64,000 bases of DNA, taken from Herpetosiphon giganteus (GTDB taxonomy: Bacteria > Chloroflexota > Chloroflexia > Chloroflexales > Herpetosiphonaceae). Under the pieces are notes generated by a model. It was not told the DNA's origin. It did not search any database and saw nothing but the letters and a program-made list of their open reading frames with translations. Where the stretch lies: the NCBI RefSeq assembly GCF_016907925.1, contig NZ_JAFBCZ010000020.1:53999-117998 (forward strand), in the 5' to 3' direction. Shown here piece after piece: positions 37,767 to 46,054 of this stretch; within the stretch, counting starts at the first letter, position 1; each line of letters starts with the position of its first letter. The translations under genes were made by a program, and so were the position numbers.

Positions 37767-37779
37767 TCAAGCTAATTGA
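37767..37779. promoter_or_regulatory. MarR operator candidate, site 2
   Basis: TCAAGCTAATTGA matches site 1 at 11 of 13 positions and ends 2 bp before the -35 box of the antiporter operon. Confidence 0.55.
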
Positions 37780-37781
37780 AC

Positions 37782-37810
37782 TTGACAACGATCAGAAAGA
37801 TCTTTATTAT
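37782..37810 (+). promoter_or_regulatory. sigma70 promoter of the CPA2 antiporter operon
   Basis: TTGACA at 37782-37787 and TATTAT at 37805-37810 with a 17-bp spacer. A leader of about 80 nt follows to the ATG at 37899. Confidence 0.75.
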
Positions 37811-37898
37811 ACTCATAGATACTCATTCATCAAGCAGCACCCGTCTAGCAGGCAGCTTCGCCCTGTGAAGCTAGCTCGTGTGCTTTATGGAGGTGTTA

Positions 37899-38468
37899 AT
37901 GCCTAAATCTTCGTTGTCGCCACCGTTAGTATTGCTCGATCGCGTGCTACGCTGGTGTTTTATGATGAGCGCTGGCTTAACCATCCTATTGCTTTTTGCT
38001 GAGCTTGCCCCGCGCTGGAGCCATGTTGGCATCGCAATTCAGCTTCTCAGCCTTGGCTTATTAATTGCCATCAAGCCACTCAAACGCCCAGGCCATCTTT
38101 TTCTCTATCCATTGCTGCTCGCGCTGGCAATTAGCATGTGCGAGCCAACCCTACCGCCCTATCAACTGCCGACGATCATCAGCCAAGCAGCGCCGTTCGC
38201 GGTCGTTACGCTGATTCTCGGCGATCTGATTCAGCGGCGTGTTGTGCCAATCTGGCGGCCAAAACGCTTGGTTGTGGCCAATGGCAACGTCGATCTGATC
38301 GAAGCTGCCTGTTTTTTCCAACTTGATCCAGTGCAACTTCGCCAAGAACTCGAACAACAGGGCTGCCCGTTGCGCAATGCAAGCGATGGCGGCACACTCG
38401 TCAAATTAGCGCCAATTCTAACAGTTTTAGCAACTACAACACACTCAGGAGGTGCCGATGCCCCATGA
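37899..38468 (+). CDS. Membrane protein of the CPA2 operon
   Basis: 189 residues from ATG 37899, preceded by TGGAGGTG; in-frame codons upstream lack a ribosome site. Four hydrophobic helices (about residues 20-125) are followed by a soluble tail, RLVVANGNVDLIEAACFFQLDPVQLRQELEQQG, which looks like a small DNA-binding-like or sensory helix bundle. It overlaps the antiporter gene by 11 nt, so translation is coupled. It may be an accessory or regulatory subunit, as small partners exist for Kef-type systems, but homology to those is not evident. Confidence 0.65.
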   Translation: MPKSSLSPPLVLLDRVLRWCFMMSAGLTILLLFAELAPRWSHVGIAIQLLSLGLLIAIKPLKRPGHLFLYPLLLALAISMCEPTLPPYQLPTIISQAAPFAVVTLILGDLIQRRVVPIWRPKRLVVANGNVDLIEAACFFQLDPVQLRQELEQQGCPLRNASDGGTLVKLAPILTVLATTTHSGGADAP

Positions 38469-40500
38469 TATATCGTTGATCACCAATATCTCGGTTGCTT
38501 TGGTTGCAGCCTTCGCTGGCGGCTTGCTTGCTCGCCGGCTTGGCCTGCCAACAATCGTTGGCTACCTTTTAGCGGGTATGCTCATTGGGCCGTTTACGCC
38601 CGGCTTCAAAGGCGATGTTGGTGATATTAGCCAGCTTGCAGAAATTGGGGTTATCTTCCTCATGTTTGGGGTTGGTCTCCACTTTTCGCTCAAAGATTTA
38701 TGGGCTGTGCGCAAAGTCGCAATTCCAGGTGCAGCCCTGCAAATGCTGTTAGCCACAGGCTTGGGCTTTGGGCTAACGCGTTTGTGGGGCTGGTCGACTG
38801 CCGCTGGCTTGGTTATGGGCTTAGCGCTTTCGATTGCCAGTACGGTGGTGCTGCTGCGCGGCTTGATGGACGCAGGCGAGCTGAACACGCCCGCTGGCCA
38901 AACCGCCGTCGGCTGGTTGGTGCTTGAAGATTTAGCGACCGTACTGATTTTGGTCTTGCTGCCCGCCTTCTTCGGCAGCAGTGGCGGTAATCCTTGGGCC
39001 GCTGGTGGCATCGCCTTGCTCAAAACCACAATCTTTGTAGTGTTGATTCTATTCGCTGGCGGGCGCTTCTTGCCCTGGTTGCTCACTTGGATTTCGCATT
39101 CGCGCTCACGCGAGTTGTTTATTTTGGCCTCGGTGGCGGTCGCGCTTGGTACAGCCTTTGCAGCCACGGCAGCCTTTGAAGTTTCGTTGGCGCTGGGGGC
39201 CTTCTTGGCTGGCGTGGTTTTGGGTGAATCCGACCTAAGCCACCAAATTGGCGATGAAGTGCTGCCCTTCCGCGAAATCTTTGCCGTAATCTTCTTTGTT
39301 TCGGTGGGGATGTTGGTCAACCCAATCTATGTATGGAACAATATTGGCCAAGTTATCGCCCTCACCGCATTAATTGTCTTTGGCAAGGCCATCTTCACCC
39401 TCTTTTTGGGCCTAATTTTGCCTTCGTCTGGCCGCACAATGATTGTGGTTGCCGCAGGGCTAAGCCAAATTGGTGAATTTTCGTTTATTGTCGGCCAAGC
39501 TGGGGTTGGCTTAGGTGTTTTGAGCCAAGATCAATATTCGCTGCTTTTGGCCGGAGCGATCTTCTCAATTATGCTCAATCCGGTGATGTTCTGGTCGATT
39601 CCCCATGTTGAAACATGGCTCAAGCGCTATCCACGGCTGTGGGTACGCTTCGAACGCCACGCCACAACCGAGCCAGAAAAAACCAAATTACCAGAAACTG
39701 ATCATGTGGTTGTAGTTGGCTACGGGCGAGTCGGCGAACACATTGGCACCGTGTTGCAGCGCTTGCAGATTCCCTTTGTGGTTGTCGAAGCAGACAATCA
39801 TCGCGCCGACGATTTTATAACCAAAAATATTCCAACCTTGATTGGCGACGCTGCCAACTCGGAAGTACTGACCCACGCCAAGCTCGATAAAGCCAAGGCC
39901 TTGGTCGTGACCTTGCCAAATGAGGCAGCGAGTGAATTAGTCGTTGCCGCCGCCCGCGATCTTGCACCAAACTTGCCAATTGTGGCCCGCGCTGCAACCA
40001 ATTCTGGGGTGGAACGCCTAGCCGAATTAGGTGCTCACGACGTGATTCACCCAGAACTAGAGGGTGGCTTAGAAATTATTCGCCATACGCTGTTGCGTTT
40101 GGGCTATGCAGCAACCCAAGTTCAGGGCTATACCGATGCTGTGCGCCGCGATCAATATCACACCAACATTGTGCCGACTGAACATCTGGTGCTTGAACAA
40201 TTGATTCAGAGTGTACGTGGTTTTGAGATTGCATGGCGCAGTATTAACGCCAATAGCAGCTTGGTTGGCCAAAGTTTGGCGATGCTCAACTTTCGCGCTC
40301 AAACTGGAGCCTCGGTCATTGCCGTGCTCCGCGATCAGCAATTGATTAGCAATCCAGAATCGCAATTGACCCTCGAACCAGGCGATACGTTGGGCGTGAT
40401 TGGCGACGAAAGCCAAATTCAGGCCGTCGATGGCTTGATTAGCAACAGTCAAGCAGCAAATCCGCCGCCCACAAACCGCCTCGCTCCAAGCGGAGCCTAA
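38458..40500 (+). CDS. CPA2 monovalent cation:proton antiporter (KefB-like) with RCK domain
   Basis: 680 residues from ATG 38458 (AGGAGG 6 nt upstream). About 12 membrane helices, including the CPA2 core motifs GYLLAGMLIGPFTPG, EIGVIFLMFGVGLHFSLKDL, and SLALGAFLAGVVLGESDLSHQI. From about residue 417 there is a TrkA-N/RCK nucleotide-binding domain, VVVVGYGRVGEHIGTVLQRL...VVVEAD. The C-terminus carries a TrkA-C domain (SLVGQSLAMLNFRAQTGASVIAVLRD). It is expected to exchange K+ or Na+ for protons under nucleotide control. It lies under the MarR-flanked promoter and ends at a strong terminator. Confidence 0.92.
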   Translation: MPHDISLITNISVALVAAFAGGLLARRLGLPTIVGYLLAGMLIGPFTPGFKGDVGDISQLAEIGVIFLMFGVGLHFSLKDLWAVRKVAIPGAALQMLLATGLGFGLTRLWGWSTAAGLVMGLALSIASTVVLLRGLMDAGELNTPAGQTAVGWLVLEDLATVLILVLLPAFFGSSGGNPWAAGGIALLKTTIFVVLILFAGGRFLPWLLTWISHSRSRELFILASVAVALGTAFAATAAFEVSLALGAFLAGVVLGESDLSHQIGDEVLPFREIFAVIFFVSVGMLVNPIYVWNNIGQVIALTALIVFGKAIFTLFLGLILPSSGRTMIVVAAGLSQIGEFSFIVGQAGVGLGVLSQDQYSLLLAGAIFSIMLNPVMFWSIPHVETWLKRYPRLWVRFERHATTEPEKTKLPETDHVVVVGYGRVGEHIGTVLQRLQIPFVVVEADNHRADDFITKNIPTLIGDAANSEVLTHAKLDKAKALVVTLPNEAASELVVAAARDLAPNLPIVARAATNSGVERLAELGAHDVIHPELEGGLEIIRHTLLRLGYAATQVQGYTDAVRRDQYHTNIVPTEHLVLEQLIQSVRGFEIAWRSINANSSLVGQSLAMLNFRAQTGASVIAVLRDQQLISNPESQLTLEPGDTLGVIGDESQIQAVDGLISNSQAANPPPTNRLAPSGA

Positions 40501-40505
40501 ATCAA

Positions 40506-40541
40506 TGCCCCTCGACTGAACTCGGTCGAGGGGCATTTTTT
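40506..40541 (+). terminator. Intrinsic terminator of the CPA2 operon
   Basis: TGCCCCTCGAC pairs with GTCGAGGGGCA around an 8-nt loop, followed by TTTTTT. Confidence 0.92.
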
Positions 40542-40631
40542 GCCTCCATGATCACAAACCAATCGTTAGACCGATGTTTGCAGCCAGCCACCGACCTACA
40601 CTAGCCACTGTTTTTGTCGAAGGAGGTCTGG

Positions 40632-41636
40632 ATGCAAGCCCAAACTACCCAATTGCCATGGGAACAAACCGACTGGTTTAGCACAATCAGCAGCTGGATT
40701 GAGCAACAGCTCAGCGCTCATGGCCGCCAGCTCAACGCGCCAATCGAACTTATCCATCAACGCCCATGGTCGGCCTTTGCCCAAATTAGCACCAACCAAG
40801 GCTTGGTCTATTTCAAAGCTCCGGCCCCAGCCTTCAGCTATGAGGCTGGCTTAACCCAAGCCCTTGCCATGTGGCAACCAGCCTGTAACGTGCCTGTTTT
40901 AGCCATCGAGCCAAGCCAAGGCTGGATTCTTTCCGCCGATGCAGGCACAACTTTACGTCAACTTGGTCAAAATGCCAGCCAACTTGCTCACTGGGATGCA
41001 CTGTTACCGCAATATAGCGAATTGCAAATTCAGCTTGCTGCGCGCGTGCCAGCATTGCTCGATTTAGGCCTACCTGATCGACGTTTGGCGCATTTTCTCA
41101 AGCTCTTTGCTGAATTGCTGAACGATCATGTCAACTTGTTGATCGATCAAGAATTTGGCTTGAGCACTGCCGAACATCAACAACTGCACGCCTTGCAGCC
41201 AATTGTTCAAGAGCAATGTCAAGCCTTGGCTGGATTTGGCTTGCCGGAAACCCTGACCCACGAGGAAATTCACGAAAATAATGTGCTCTATGCAGCGCGT
41301 GGCTATACCTTTACCGATTGGAGCGATTGCAGCGTAAGTCACCCCTTCTTTTCGATGTTGGTGACGCTGCGCGCCGCCGCCCATTGGCTCAAACTCGACG
41401 AGCAAGGCCCCGAGTTGCAACGCCTGCGCGATGCCTATTTGGAGCCATGGACCCAATTTACTCCGCGCCAGCAACTTGACCAAGCCCTGGATCTTGCCTA
41501 TCGGCTTGGCATGATCAATCGAGCGCTTTCATGGCGACAAGCGCTGAATGGCCTTGATCCAGCTCAAACCAAAGACTATCAAGATAACGTTTCAGGTTGG
41601 TTGCAAGATTATTTAGCCATCCAAAATGCTGGGTAG
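40632..41636 (+). CDS. APH/choline-kinase-fold phosphotransferase-like protein
   Basis: 334 residues from ATG 40632 (AGGAGG upstream). The C-terminal half has the aminoglycoside-phosphotransferase catalytic loop in altered form: LTHEEIHENNVLY where HGDxxxxN is usual, and FTDWSDCSVSHPFF in place of IDWExxxxGxP. The Asp of the second motif is retained, while the catalytic-loop Asp is Glu. It may phosphorylate a small hydroxylated molecule or be catalytically weakened. Predicted soluble. A 254-residue hypothetical gene follows after 6 bp. Confidence 0.75.
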   Translation: MQAQTTQLPWEQTDWFSTISSWIEQQLSAHGRQLNAPIELIHQRPWSAFAQISTNQGLVYFKAPAPAFSYEAGLTQALAMWQPACNVPVLAIEPSQGWILSADAGTTLRQLGQNASQLAHWDALLPQYSELQIQLAARVPALLDLGLPDRRLAHFLKLFAELLNDHVNLLIDQEFGLSTAEHQQLHALQPIVQEQCQALAGFGLPETLTHEEIHENNVLYAARGYTFTDWSDCSVSHPFFSMLVTLRAAAHWLKLDEQGPELQRLRDAYLEPWTQFTPRQQLDQALDLAYRLGMINRALSWRQALNGLDPAQTKDYQDNVSGWLQDYLAIQNAG

Positions 41637-41642
41637 CCCACA

Positions 41643-42407
41643 ATGGATAAACAAACCATTATCGAGAAAATTAGCCCTGAGATATATGCGATCGAAGCTG
41701 AAGATGCGCGTTGGTATGGCTCGCAAACCAATAATCCACATGGACTTGGCTATAGCTCCGATACGTTGCATGAAATTGATAGCTTAATTTGGGATACGGC
41801 CAATGAGCTAACTGATAGCGAAAAGCTCTTGCTCATGTTTGCGATCTACGAAGATTTGCCAGGCTATGCGTTGCTCATGCTGAATTGGAGCCGTTATCAA
41901 CATTTTGCTCCGCCAACCCAAGCCCTTTTTTGGGCAGAAGTTCGGCGCATTTTGGCCCAAGGCGATTCTGCCTGCGCTGGCCCACTCGAATATCATCTAG
42001 CGCTTGATTGGTTTGAACTTTGCAACAATTGTGATGCGATTTGGCATCATTTGGCGCATAATGCCAATATTGCGCTTTTGACAAGCCTTCTGCGAAGTTC
42101 AGCTACTGCTGCTTGGCATTTAAAAGCGCCGCTGTATGCCCAATTGATTGCCAATGTAGGTTGGCATGAAGCTCTTTATGCGAGTTTGCACGCGAGCTAC
42201 TATACACTTTATGGCCAAATTGATAAACATGAAGCGCTAGGCTATCTCCAGCAATTGGTTATAGTCGATCTAGATCAGGCGCTTGCCACGTTGATCAGCA
42301 CTGTTCAAGTAGGCGAGCGCTATACAAATGCCTTTGGGGTTGAAGCGATGCAGCGGGCTGCAAAGAAGCCAAACCGAGCATTCGGCAGCTTCAATCTTGA
42401 CCTTTAA
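41643..42407 (+). CDS. Hypothetical protein
   Basis: 254 residues, helical, rich in Trp, Leu and Ala (LLLMFAIYEDLPGYALLMLNWSRY, LEYHLALDWFELCNNCDAIWHHLAHNANIALLTSLL). The repeated helix pairs suggest a HEAT- or ARM-like helical scaffold. It starts 6 bp after the kinase-like gene with no separate ribosome site, so it is probably co-translated. Its 3' end overlaps the convergent 103-residue gene by 17 bp. No family recognised; immunity proteins of toxin loci can look like this, and a toxin locus lies just downstream. Confidence 0.5.
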   Translation: MDKQTIIEKISPEIYAIEAEDARWYGSQTNNPHGLGYSSDTLHEIDSLIWDTANELTDSEKLLLMFAIYEDLPGYALLMLNWSRYQHFAPPTQALFWAEVRRILAQGDSACAGPLEYHLALDWFELCNNCDAIWHHLAHNANIALLTSLLRSSATAAWHLKAPLYAQLIANVGWHEALYASLHASYYTLYGQIDKHEALGYLQQLVIVDLDQALATLISTVQVGERYTNAFGVEAMQRAAKKPNRAFGSFNLDL

Positions 42408-42699
42408 CCCGATAGGTATATGTAATTTGGTATTCAGCGCCGAGCTCTGCTTGCAATCGTTGGGCCAACGCCAAGCCTTGCTCGGCAAATTGCTGCTCTG
42501 CGGCGCGAGTCGCAAAGCCCGAACTCACCGGATCATCATCAACATAAATCGCATCAAATATATCCGACCAAGCCATCAAATCGGCAATGAGGTCTGGGCT
42601 GAGCGGCAATTCGCTGGGATCAATATCGCCAAACTGAATGCCATCATTCCACCAGACCGGATAACAGCAATAATCAGCAGCTAAACGGAGCTTTTGCAT
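42391..42699 (-). CDS. Small hypothetical protein (immunity-like)
   Basis: 102 residues from ATG 42699 (GGAAGGGTG upstream). Acidic and aromatic-rich: MQKLRLAADYCCYPVWWNDGIQFGDIDPSELPLS, then DDDPVSSGFATRAAEQQFAEQGLALAQRLQAELG. The features (small, acidic, single domain, last in a toxin-locus gene string) fit an immunity protein, but no family was recognised. It overlaps the convergent 254-residue gene at the 3' end. Confidence 0.5.
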   Translation of the reverse strand: MQKLRLAADYCCYPVWWNDGIQFGDIDPSELPLSPDLIADLMAWSDIFDAIYVDDDPVSSGFATRAAEQQFAEQGLALAQRLQAELGAEYQITYTYRVKGQD

Positions 42700-42743
42700 G
42701 AACACCCTTCCATGAAATACGCATTAGGTAATTGCTGGCACGT

Positions 42744-43151
42744 TTAAGCCTGCTCAAGCGGCGGATCAATCTGCCATTCGACCGTCTGATAGTGTATCAA
42801 CGTTTGGATAAACTCTTCAGTCTGTTTCGCAGGATCAAAAAAATTCAGCATCATTTCAAGCGTTGCAGAAGTATGATTATGGCTCCAGTTGCATTCCAAA
42901 ATATCGCCATAGCAATCAGCATTATCAGCGATAGCTTGGATAATTCGTGCTATTTCTGAGGGAATTGATACAACTCCAGCCAAGATTAATCGGGTTTGGC
43001 GAAAATCATCATGCAGAGAATTAGGATCATAATTAACCGCCAAAGCAAGGTTATATTCGATATGCAAAATTAATTGCTGCTGTTGAGCGTCATACTCAAT
43101 TGCCTCAATTAATCCATTATGCAATGAATAAAGCGTTGGATCATACTGCAT
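42744..43151 (-). CDS. Hypothetical protein, paralogue of the N-terminal half of the 317-residue gene
   Basis: 135 residues from ATG 43151 (TAAGGT upstream). It aligns end to end with the first 133 residues of the protein encoded at 45089-46042: YDPTLYSLHNGLIEAIEYD against IDPTQYRLHDGLLEAIAYN; the shared DDFRQTRLI; and IHYQTVEWQIDPP against IQYQTVEWQIDDP. A one-domain copy and a two-domain copy in one locus suggest duplication of an immunity-type or accessory gene. The frame stays open upstream into IS sequence, which is not part of this gene. Confidence 0.65.
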   Translation of the reverse strand: MQYDPTLYSLHNGLIEAIEYDAQQQQLILHIEYNLALAVNYDPNSLHDDFRQTRLILAGVVSIPSEIARIIQAIADNADCYGDILECNWSHNHTSATLEMMLNFFDPAKQTEEFIQTLIHYQTVEWQIDPPLEQA

Positions 43152-43170
43152 ATTAATTACCTTAAAATCA

Positions 43171-44096
43171 GGTATAAAACCACTGTTGCTAGTTCCATGA
43201 ACGGATTGTGATGATGCAATCCGAAAGGATGAACCCTGAACACCTTGGCTTAACGCAGAACGTCCTCGATGATGAAGTTGCTTAACCAACACCATGGAGG
43301 ACGCAATGCCCACGGACGAAATTATCATCCGCTTGTTCTGTATTGTCGATGATCGCCTTGCTGCTGTCAAAAAACATCCGCTCGCCAAGCTGTATCCGAG
43401 TGAAGTTGTCACCATCGGGTTATTGTTTGCCTTGAAAGGCCGGACATATCGGGCGTTTTATCGCTGGTTGCAAGCCAATTATGGCCCGTTGTTCCCGCGC
43501 TTACCGGAACAATCGCGCCTCTATCGCGTGCTGGTGAATGCCCACGCGTATACCGACCAGTTTTTGGCCGACCCGACCATCCTTGGCATTATCGACTCAT
43601 TTGGGATCGAATTGCTCCATCCACGGCGCGAAGGCCGAAGCACGACACCACTGGGGAAGAAAGGTATCTCCAATCATCGCTGGATCGTGGGAATTAAACT
43701 GGCGTGGCTCATTAATCAGCGCGGCGAGGTCGTCGAATGGTCCTGGCTGCCTGCCAACGTCAGTGATCAGGAATTTCGTGAGGTCGTTGCTTGGCAGGCC
43801 GGGCACACGATTGCGCTTGGGGATCGCGGGTTTCGCGTTCGCGCTGACGAGGATGATGGCGTACCGATTAAAATCTGTGGTCGGGGTGACTGGAACTGCC
43901 GTTTTTTGATTGAAACCACCTTTCGTTTGTTGGAACGGGTCTTTCAGATCAAGAAACTCACCCATCGAACGGCACGCGGCATGGATATGCGTTTGGGCTT
44001 TGTTGCCGCATGCTTTAATGCATTGTTGCAGCTCACAAATGGAAGATTGTCTTTCCTTGATTTTGTGATTTAAACTAGCAACATTGGTTATTACCA
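43171..44096 (+). mobile_element. Insertion sequence within the toxin locus
   Basis: A single transposase gene is bracketed by TGTTGCTAGTT at 43184-43194 and its exact inverse AACTAGCAACA at 44073-44083. With one gap and two or so mismatches, the inverted repeats can be extended outward to GGTA at 43171 and TACC at 44096, giving about 925 bp. No target duplication could be settled by eye. It lies about 20 bp upstream of the start of the 135-residue gene and just after the stop of the 187-residue gene. Confidence 0.7.
43306..44073 (+). CDS. DDE transposase (IS982-like)
   Basis: 255 residues from ATG 43306 (GGAGG 5 nt upstream; an ATG at 43294 is possible). Catalytic residues: Asp in GIIDSFGIELLHPRR, Asp in IALGDRGFRVRAD, and Glu in FLIETTFRLLERVFQIKKLTHRTARG. 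The opening FPRLPEQSRLYRVL recalls IS982-family transposases, which average slightly longer (~290 residues). The family assignment is by memory. The frame is intact, so the copy may be active. Confidence 0.75.
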   Translation: MPTDEIIIRLFCIVDDRLAAVKKHPLAKLYPSEVVTIGLLFALKGRTYRAFYRWLQANYGPLFPRLPEQSRLYRVLVNAHAYTDQFLADPTILGIIDSFGIELLHPRREGRSTTPLGKKGISNHRWIVGIKLAWLINQRGEVVEWSWLPANVSDQEFREVVAWQAGHTIALGDRGFRVRADEDDGVPIKICGRGDWNCRFLIETTFRLLERVFQIKKLTHRTARGMDMRLGFVAACFNALLQLTNGRLSFLDFVI

Positions 44097-44115
44097 TATC
44101 AAATAGAATATTTTA

Positions 44116-44679
44116 TCAACATTTACGCTTAATCTGCTTAATTTGGCGAAGTGGGTGGTTTGTTATTGGCAAACGTCGGCGTTGCAATTGATGTGCTTGT
44201 TGCATGTAATAGGCTTCTAAGCCTAATTGACCATGAAAAAGATCAACAATTGCTTGATTGTGCGCAGCTGAATGTCGACCACCAAACCAGCAATAGTCAT
44301 TGGTTTGGCCTTCAAGCCGTGCTAAAACGCGATCATACACGCTTGCCGTCGTCAAAACTTGGTTGCTGGGTTCAAGGGTAAGCACTGAGTTTTGCTGCAT
44401 GATGGTCGCAATTTCACCAAAGGTTGCTTGCTCGATTGGCTCATCATAGAACAGATAATGGCTCAACGGCTGTTGCCAAGCGCGATGTTGCCAATGATCA
44501 ACCCTCACAAACCGCCAATAGTGCTGATCAGGATATTCAGCAAAAAAGACTACCGCAGTTTTTTCTATCGCATCGGCTAATTCATCAGGAAACTGATTAA
44601 ACCAATAGTGACAGAGATAAAAATAATTGCGAGCGTTTGCTAATCGCTCATAATAAATCAGAGGAATCGGTAAGTGCAT
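44116..44679 (-). CDS. Hypothetical protein in the toxin locus
   Basis: 187 residues from ATG 44679; an alternative ATG at 44727 overlaps the preceding gene. Aromatic-rich and soluble: MHLPIPLIYYERLANARNYFYLCHYWFNQFPDEL, later WFGGRHSAAHNQAIVDLFHGQLGLEAYYMQQAHQ. No family recognised. It directly follows the 104-residue gene (16-bp gap) and ends next to the IS. Probably an immunity-type partner, inferred from position only. Confidence 0.5.
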   Translation of the reverse strand: MHLPIPLIYYERLANARNYFYLCHYWFNQFPDELADAIEKTAVVFFAEYPDQHYWRFVRVDHWQHRAWQQPLSHYLFYDEPIEQATFGEIATIMQQNSVLTLEPSNQVLTTASVYDRVLARLEGQTNDYCWFGGRHSAAHNQAIVDLFHGQLGLEAYYMQQAHQLQRRRLPITNHPLRQIKQIKRKC

Positions 44680-44695
44680 ACAAGAATACTTTCGA

Positions 44696-45010
44696 TTAAC
44701 CAATATAAAGCTGCTTAAACTCAACATACAGACATAGCAAAAATTGTGATTCTAATAAACTTATTCGTTGATTAATTAATGAATAATAGTGATTTTCTGA
44801 GTTCAATAGGCGCTTGAAAATCGTAATTTCTGCTAAAATGGATGCTAGATCTGCTTGTTCAACAGCTAAGCCTGTTTGAAATAAGCGCATCCATTCTAAA
44901 TTGGCTTGGTTAATAATTGGCAGCCAACCCTGATTAAATACCGCTTCAGTGGCGATTGGCAAAAAGCTCGTTTTATCATTTAAATCGGTAAGCAGCAACC
45001 CAATCGACAT
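44696..45010 (-). CDS. Small hypothetical protein in the toxin locus
   Basis: 104 residues from ATG 45010, chosen for GAGGAAG 4 nt upstream. Mostly helical (EQADLASILAEITIFKRLLNSENHYYSLINQRISLLESQFLLCLYVEFKQLYI). It is separated from the upstream two-domain gene by a hairpin with a T-tract, so it depends on read-through or its own promoter. No family recognised. Confidence 0.5.
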   Translation of the reverse strand: MSIGLLLTDLNDKTSFLPIATEAVFNQGWLPIINQANLEWMRLFQTGLAVEQADLASILAEITIFKRLLNSENHYYSLINQRISLLESQFLLCLYVEFKQLYIG

Positions 45011-45047
45011 GGACTTCCTCGTCAATATTGAACAAACGAGTTATAAA

Positions 45048-45080
45048 AACAGCAGCAAGTTAACATGACTTGCTGCTGTT
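45048..45080 (-). terminator. Intrinsic terminator/attenuator inside the toxin operon
   Basis: On the minus strand AACAGCAGCAAGT and ACTTGCTGCTGTT form a perfect 13-bp stem followed by TTTTATAA, 8 bp past the stop of the 317-residue gene. Confidence 0.8.
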
Positions 45081-45088
45081 TGGCCTAT

Positions 45089-46042
45089 TTAGAAGCTTGT
45101 TTGTTCAACCTGACCATCAGCAAAGCTCATGGTCAGGTGCAGTGGTTGTTGCGGACTGGTCACAAGCTCGATTGTGTTCCAAGCAGGTGTAGAGCGTTCC
45201 CGCAGCTCGCGCAGGATGAAAAAGAGTTGATAATCGACCTCAAAGCCTTGCTCATGACGCAGTTGGTTGGCCGAGCTAAATCGCCCGTAGAGCAAGCCAT
45301 GGTCGGCTGCGGGAATTTCGGCAACCACGCGCGCGCTAATCCATGGCTGAGGAATTCGCTGCTCAATTGTGCTACGCAAGGCTGCCAACAATTGCTCGCT
45401 AGTGGCATCGCTTAAATCATAGACAGCATCATTATGGTAATGAAACGCCTGATAGAACGGTAACCCATCAACCTGATAGCGCGCAGCGAGGATAATTGGG
45501 CGTTGATCAGCATTGGGCAGGTTAATCACTTGTAGATCGAGCGTTACATCATGGCCAGCCTGGCGTTGGGCATCAAGCGTTTGCTCGAATTGCTGCCATG
45601 CTTGTTGATTAATCTCAGTTGGTTGAAAAGGCTTAGCTGGCTCAGCAGGAGCAGGATCATCAATCTGCCATTCGACCGTTTGATACTGAATGGTACACGA
45701 AATAAACTTTTCAGTCTCATTCAAATCATCAGTAATCGTAGCATTAAGCGTTACACTTGGAGGGGCTGACTGATGCCAACTGAATTCATAAATATCACCA
45801 TAAATGCTATCAGGATCGGTGCGTCCATCAGCAAATTGCGGCAATGCAGGCTCAATCGCTGAAACCCCATGAAAAATCAAGCGGGTTTGGCGAAAATCAT
45901 CAACGAGGTTATTGGGATCAAAGCTAACAGCTAAAGCCAAATTAAGCTCAATTGAAAGCACAAGCGTTTGATCAGCTGGATTATAGGCAATAGCTTCTAA
46001 TAATCCATCATGCAAGCGATATTGGGTTGGGTCAATACGCAT
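45089..46042 (-). CDS. Two-domain hypothetical protein next to WXG100 toxin
   Basis: 317 residues (GAGGAG 6 nt upstream). Residues 1-133 are paralogous to the 135-residue protein at 42744-43151. Residues ~150-317 form a separate domain: QQFEQTLDAQRQAGHDVTLDLQVINLPNADQRPIILAARYQV ... SFADGQVEQTSF. It starts 12 bp after the toxin-like gene and ends at a terminator, so toxin and this gene form one transcript. The place directly behind the toxin suggests an immunity or delivery partner. No known family recognised. Confidence 0.6.
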   Translation of the reverse strand: MRIDPTQYRLHDGLLEAIAYNPADQTLVLSIELNLALAVSFDPNNLVDDFRQTRLIFHGVSAIEPALPQFADGRTDPDSIYGDIYEFSWHQSAPPSVTLNATITDDLNETEKFISCTIQYQTVEWQIDDPAPAEPAKPFQPTEINQQAWQQFEQTLDAQRQAGHDVTLDLQVINLPNADQRPIILAARYQVDGLPFYQAFHYHNDAVYDLSDATSEQLLAALRSTIEQRIPQPWISARVVAEIPAADHGLLYGRFSSANQLRHEQGFEVDYQLFFILRELRERSTPAWNTIELVTSPQQPLHLTMSFADGQVEQTSF

Positions 46043-46054
46043 AATAACTCCTCT

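Noticed and set aside
43152..43415. Long N-terminus for the 135-residue gene
   Set aside because: These codons lie inside the insertion sequence and antisense to the transposase; the paralogue alignment begins at ATG 43151.
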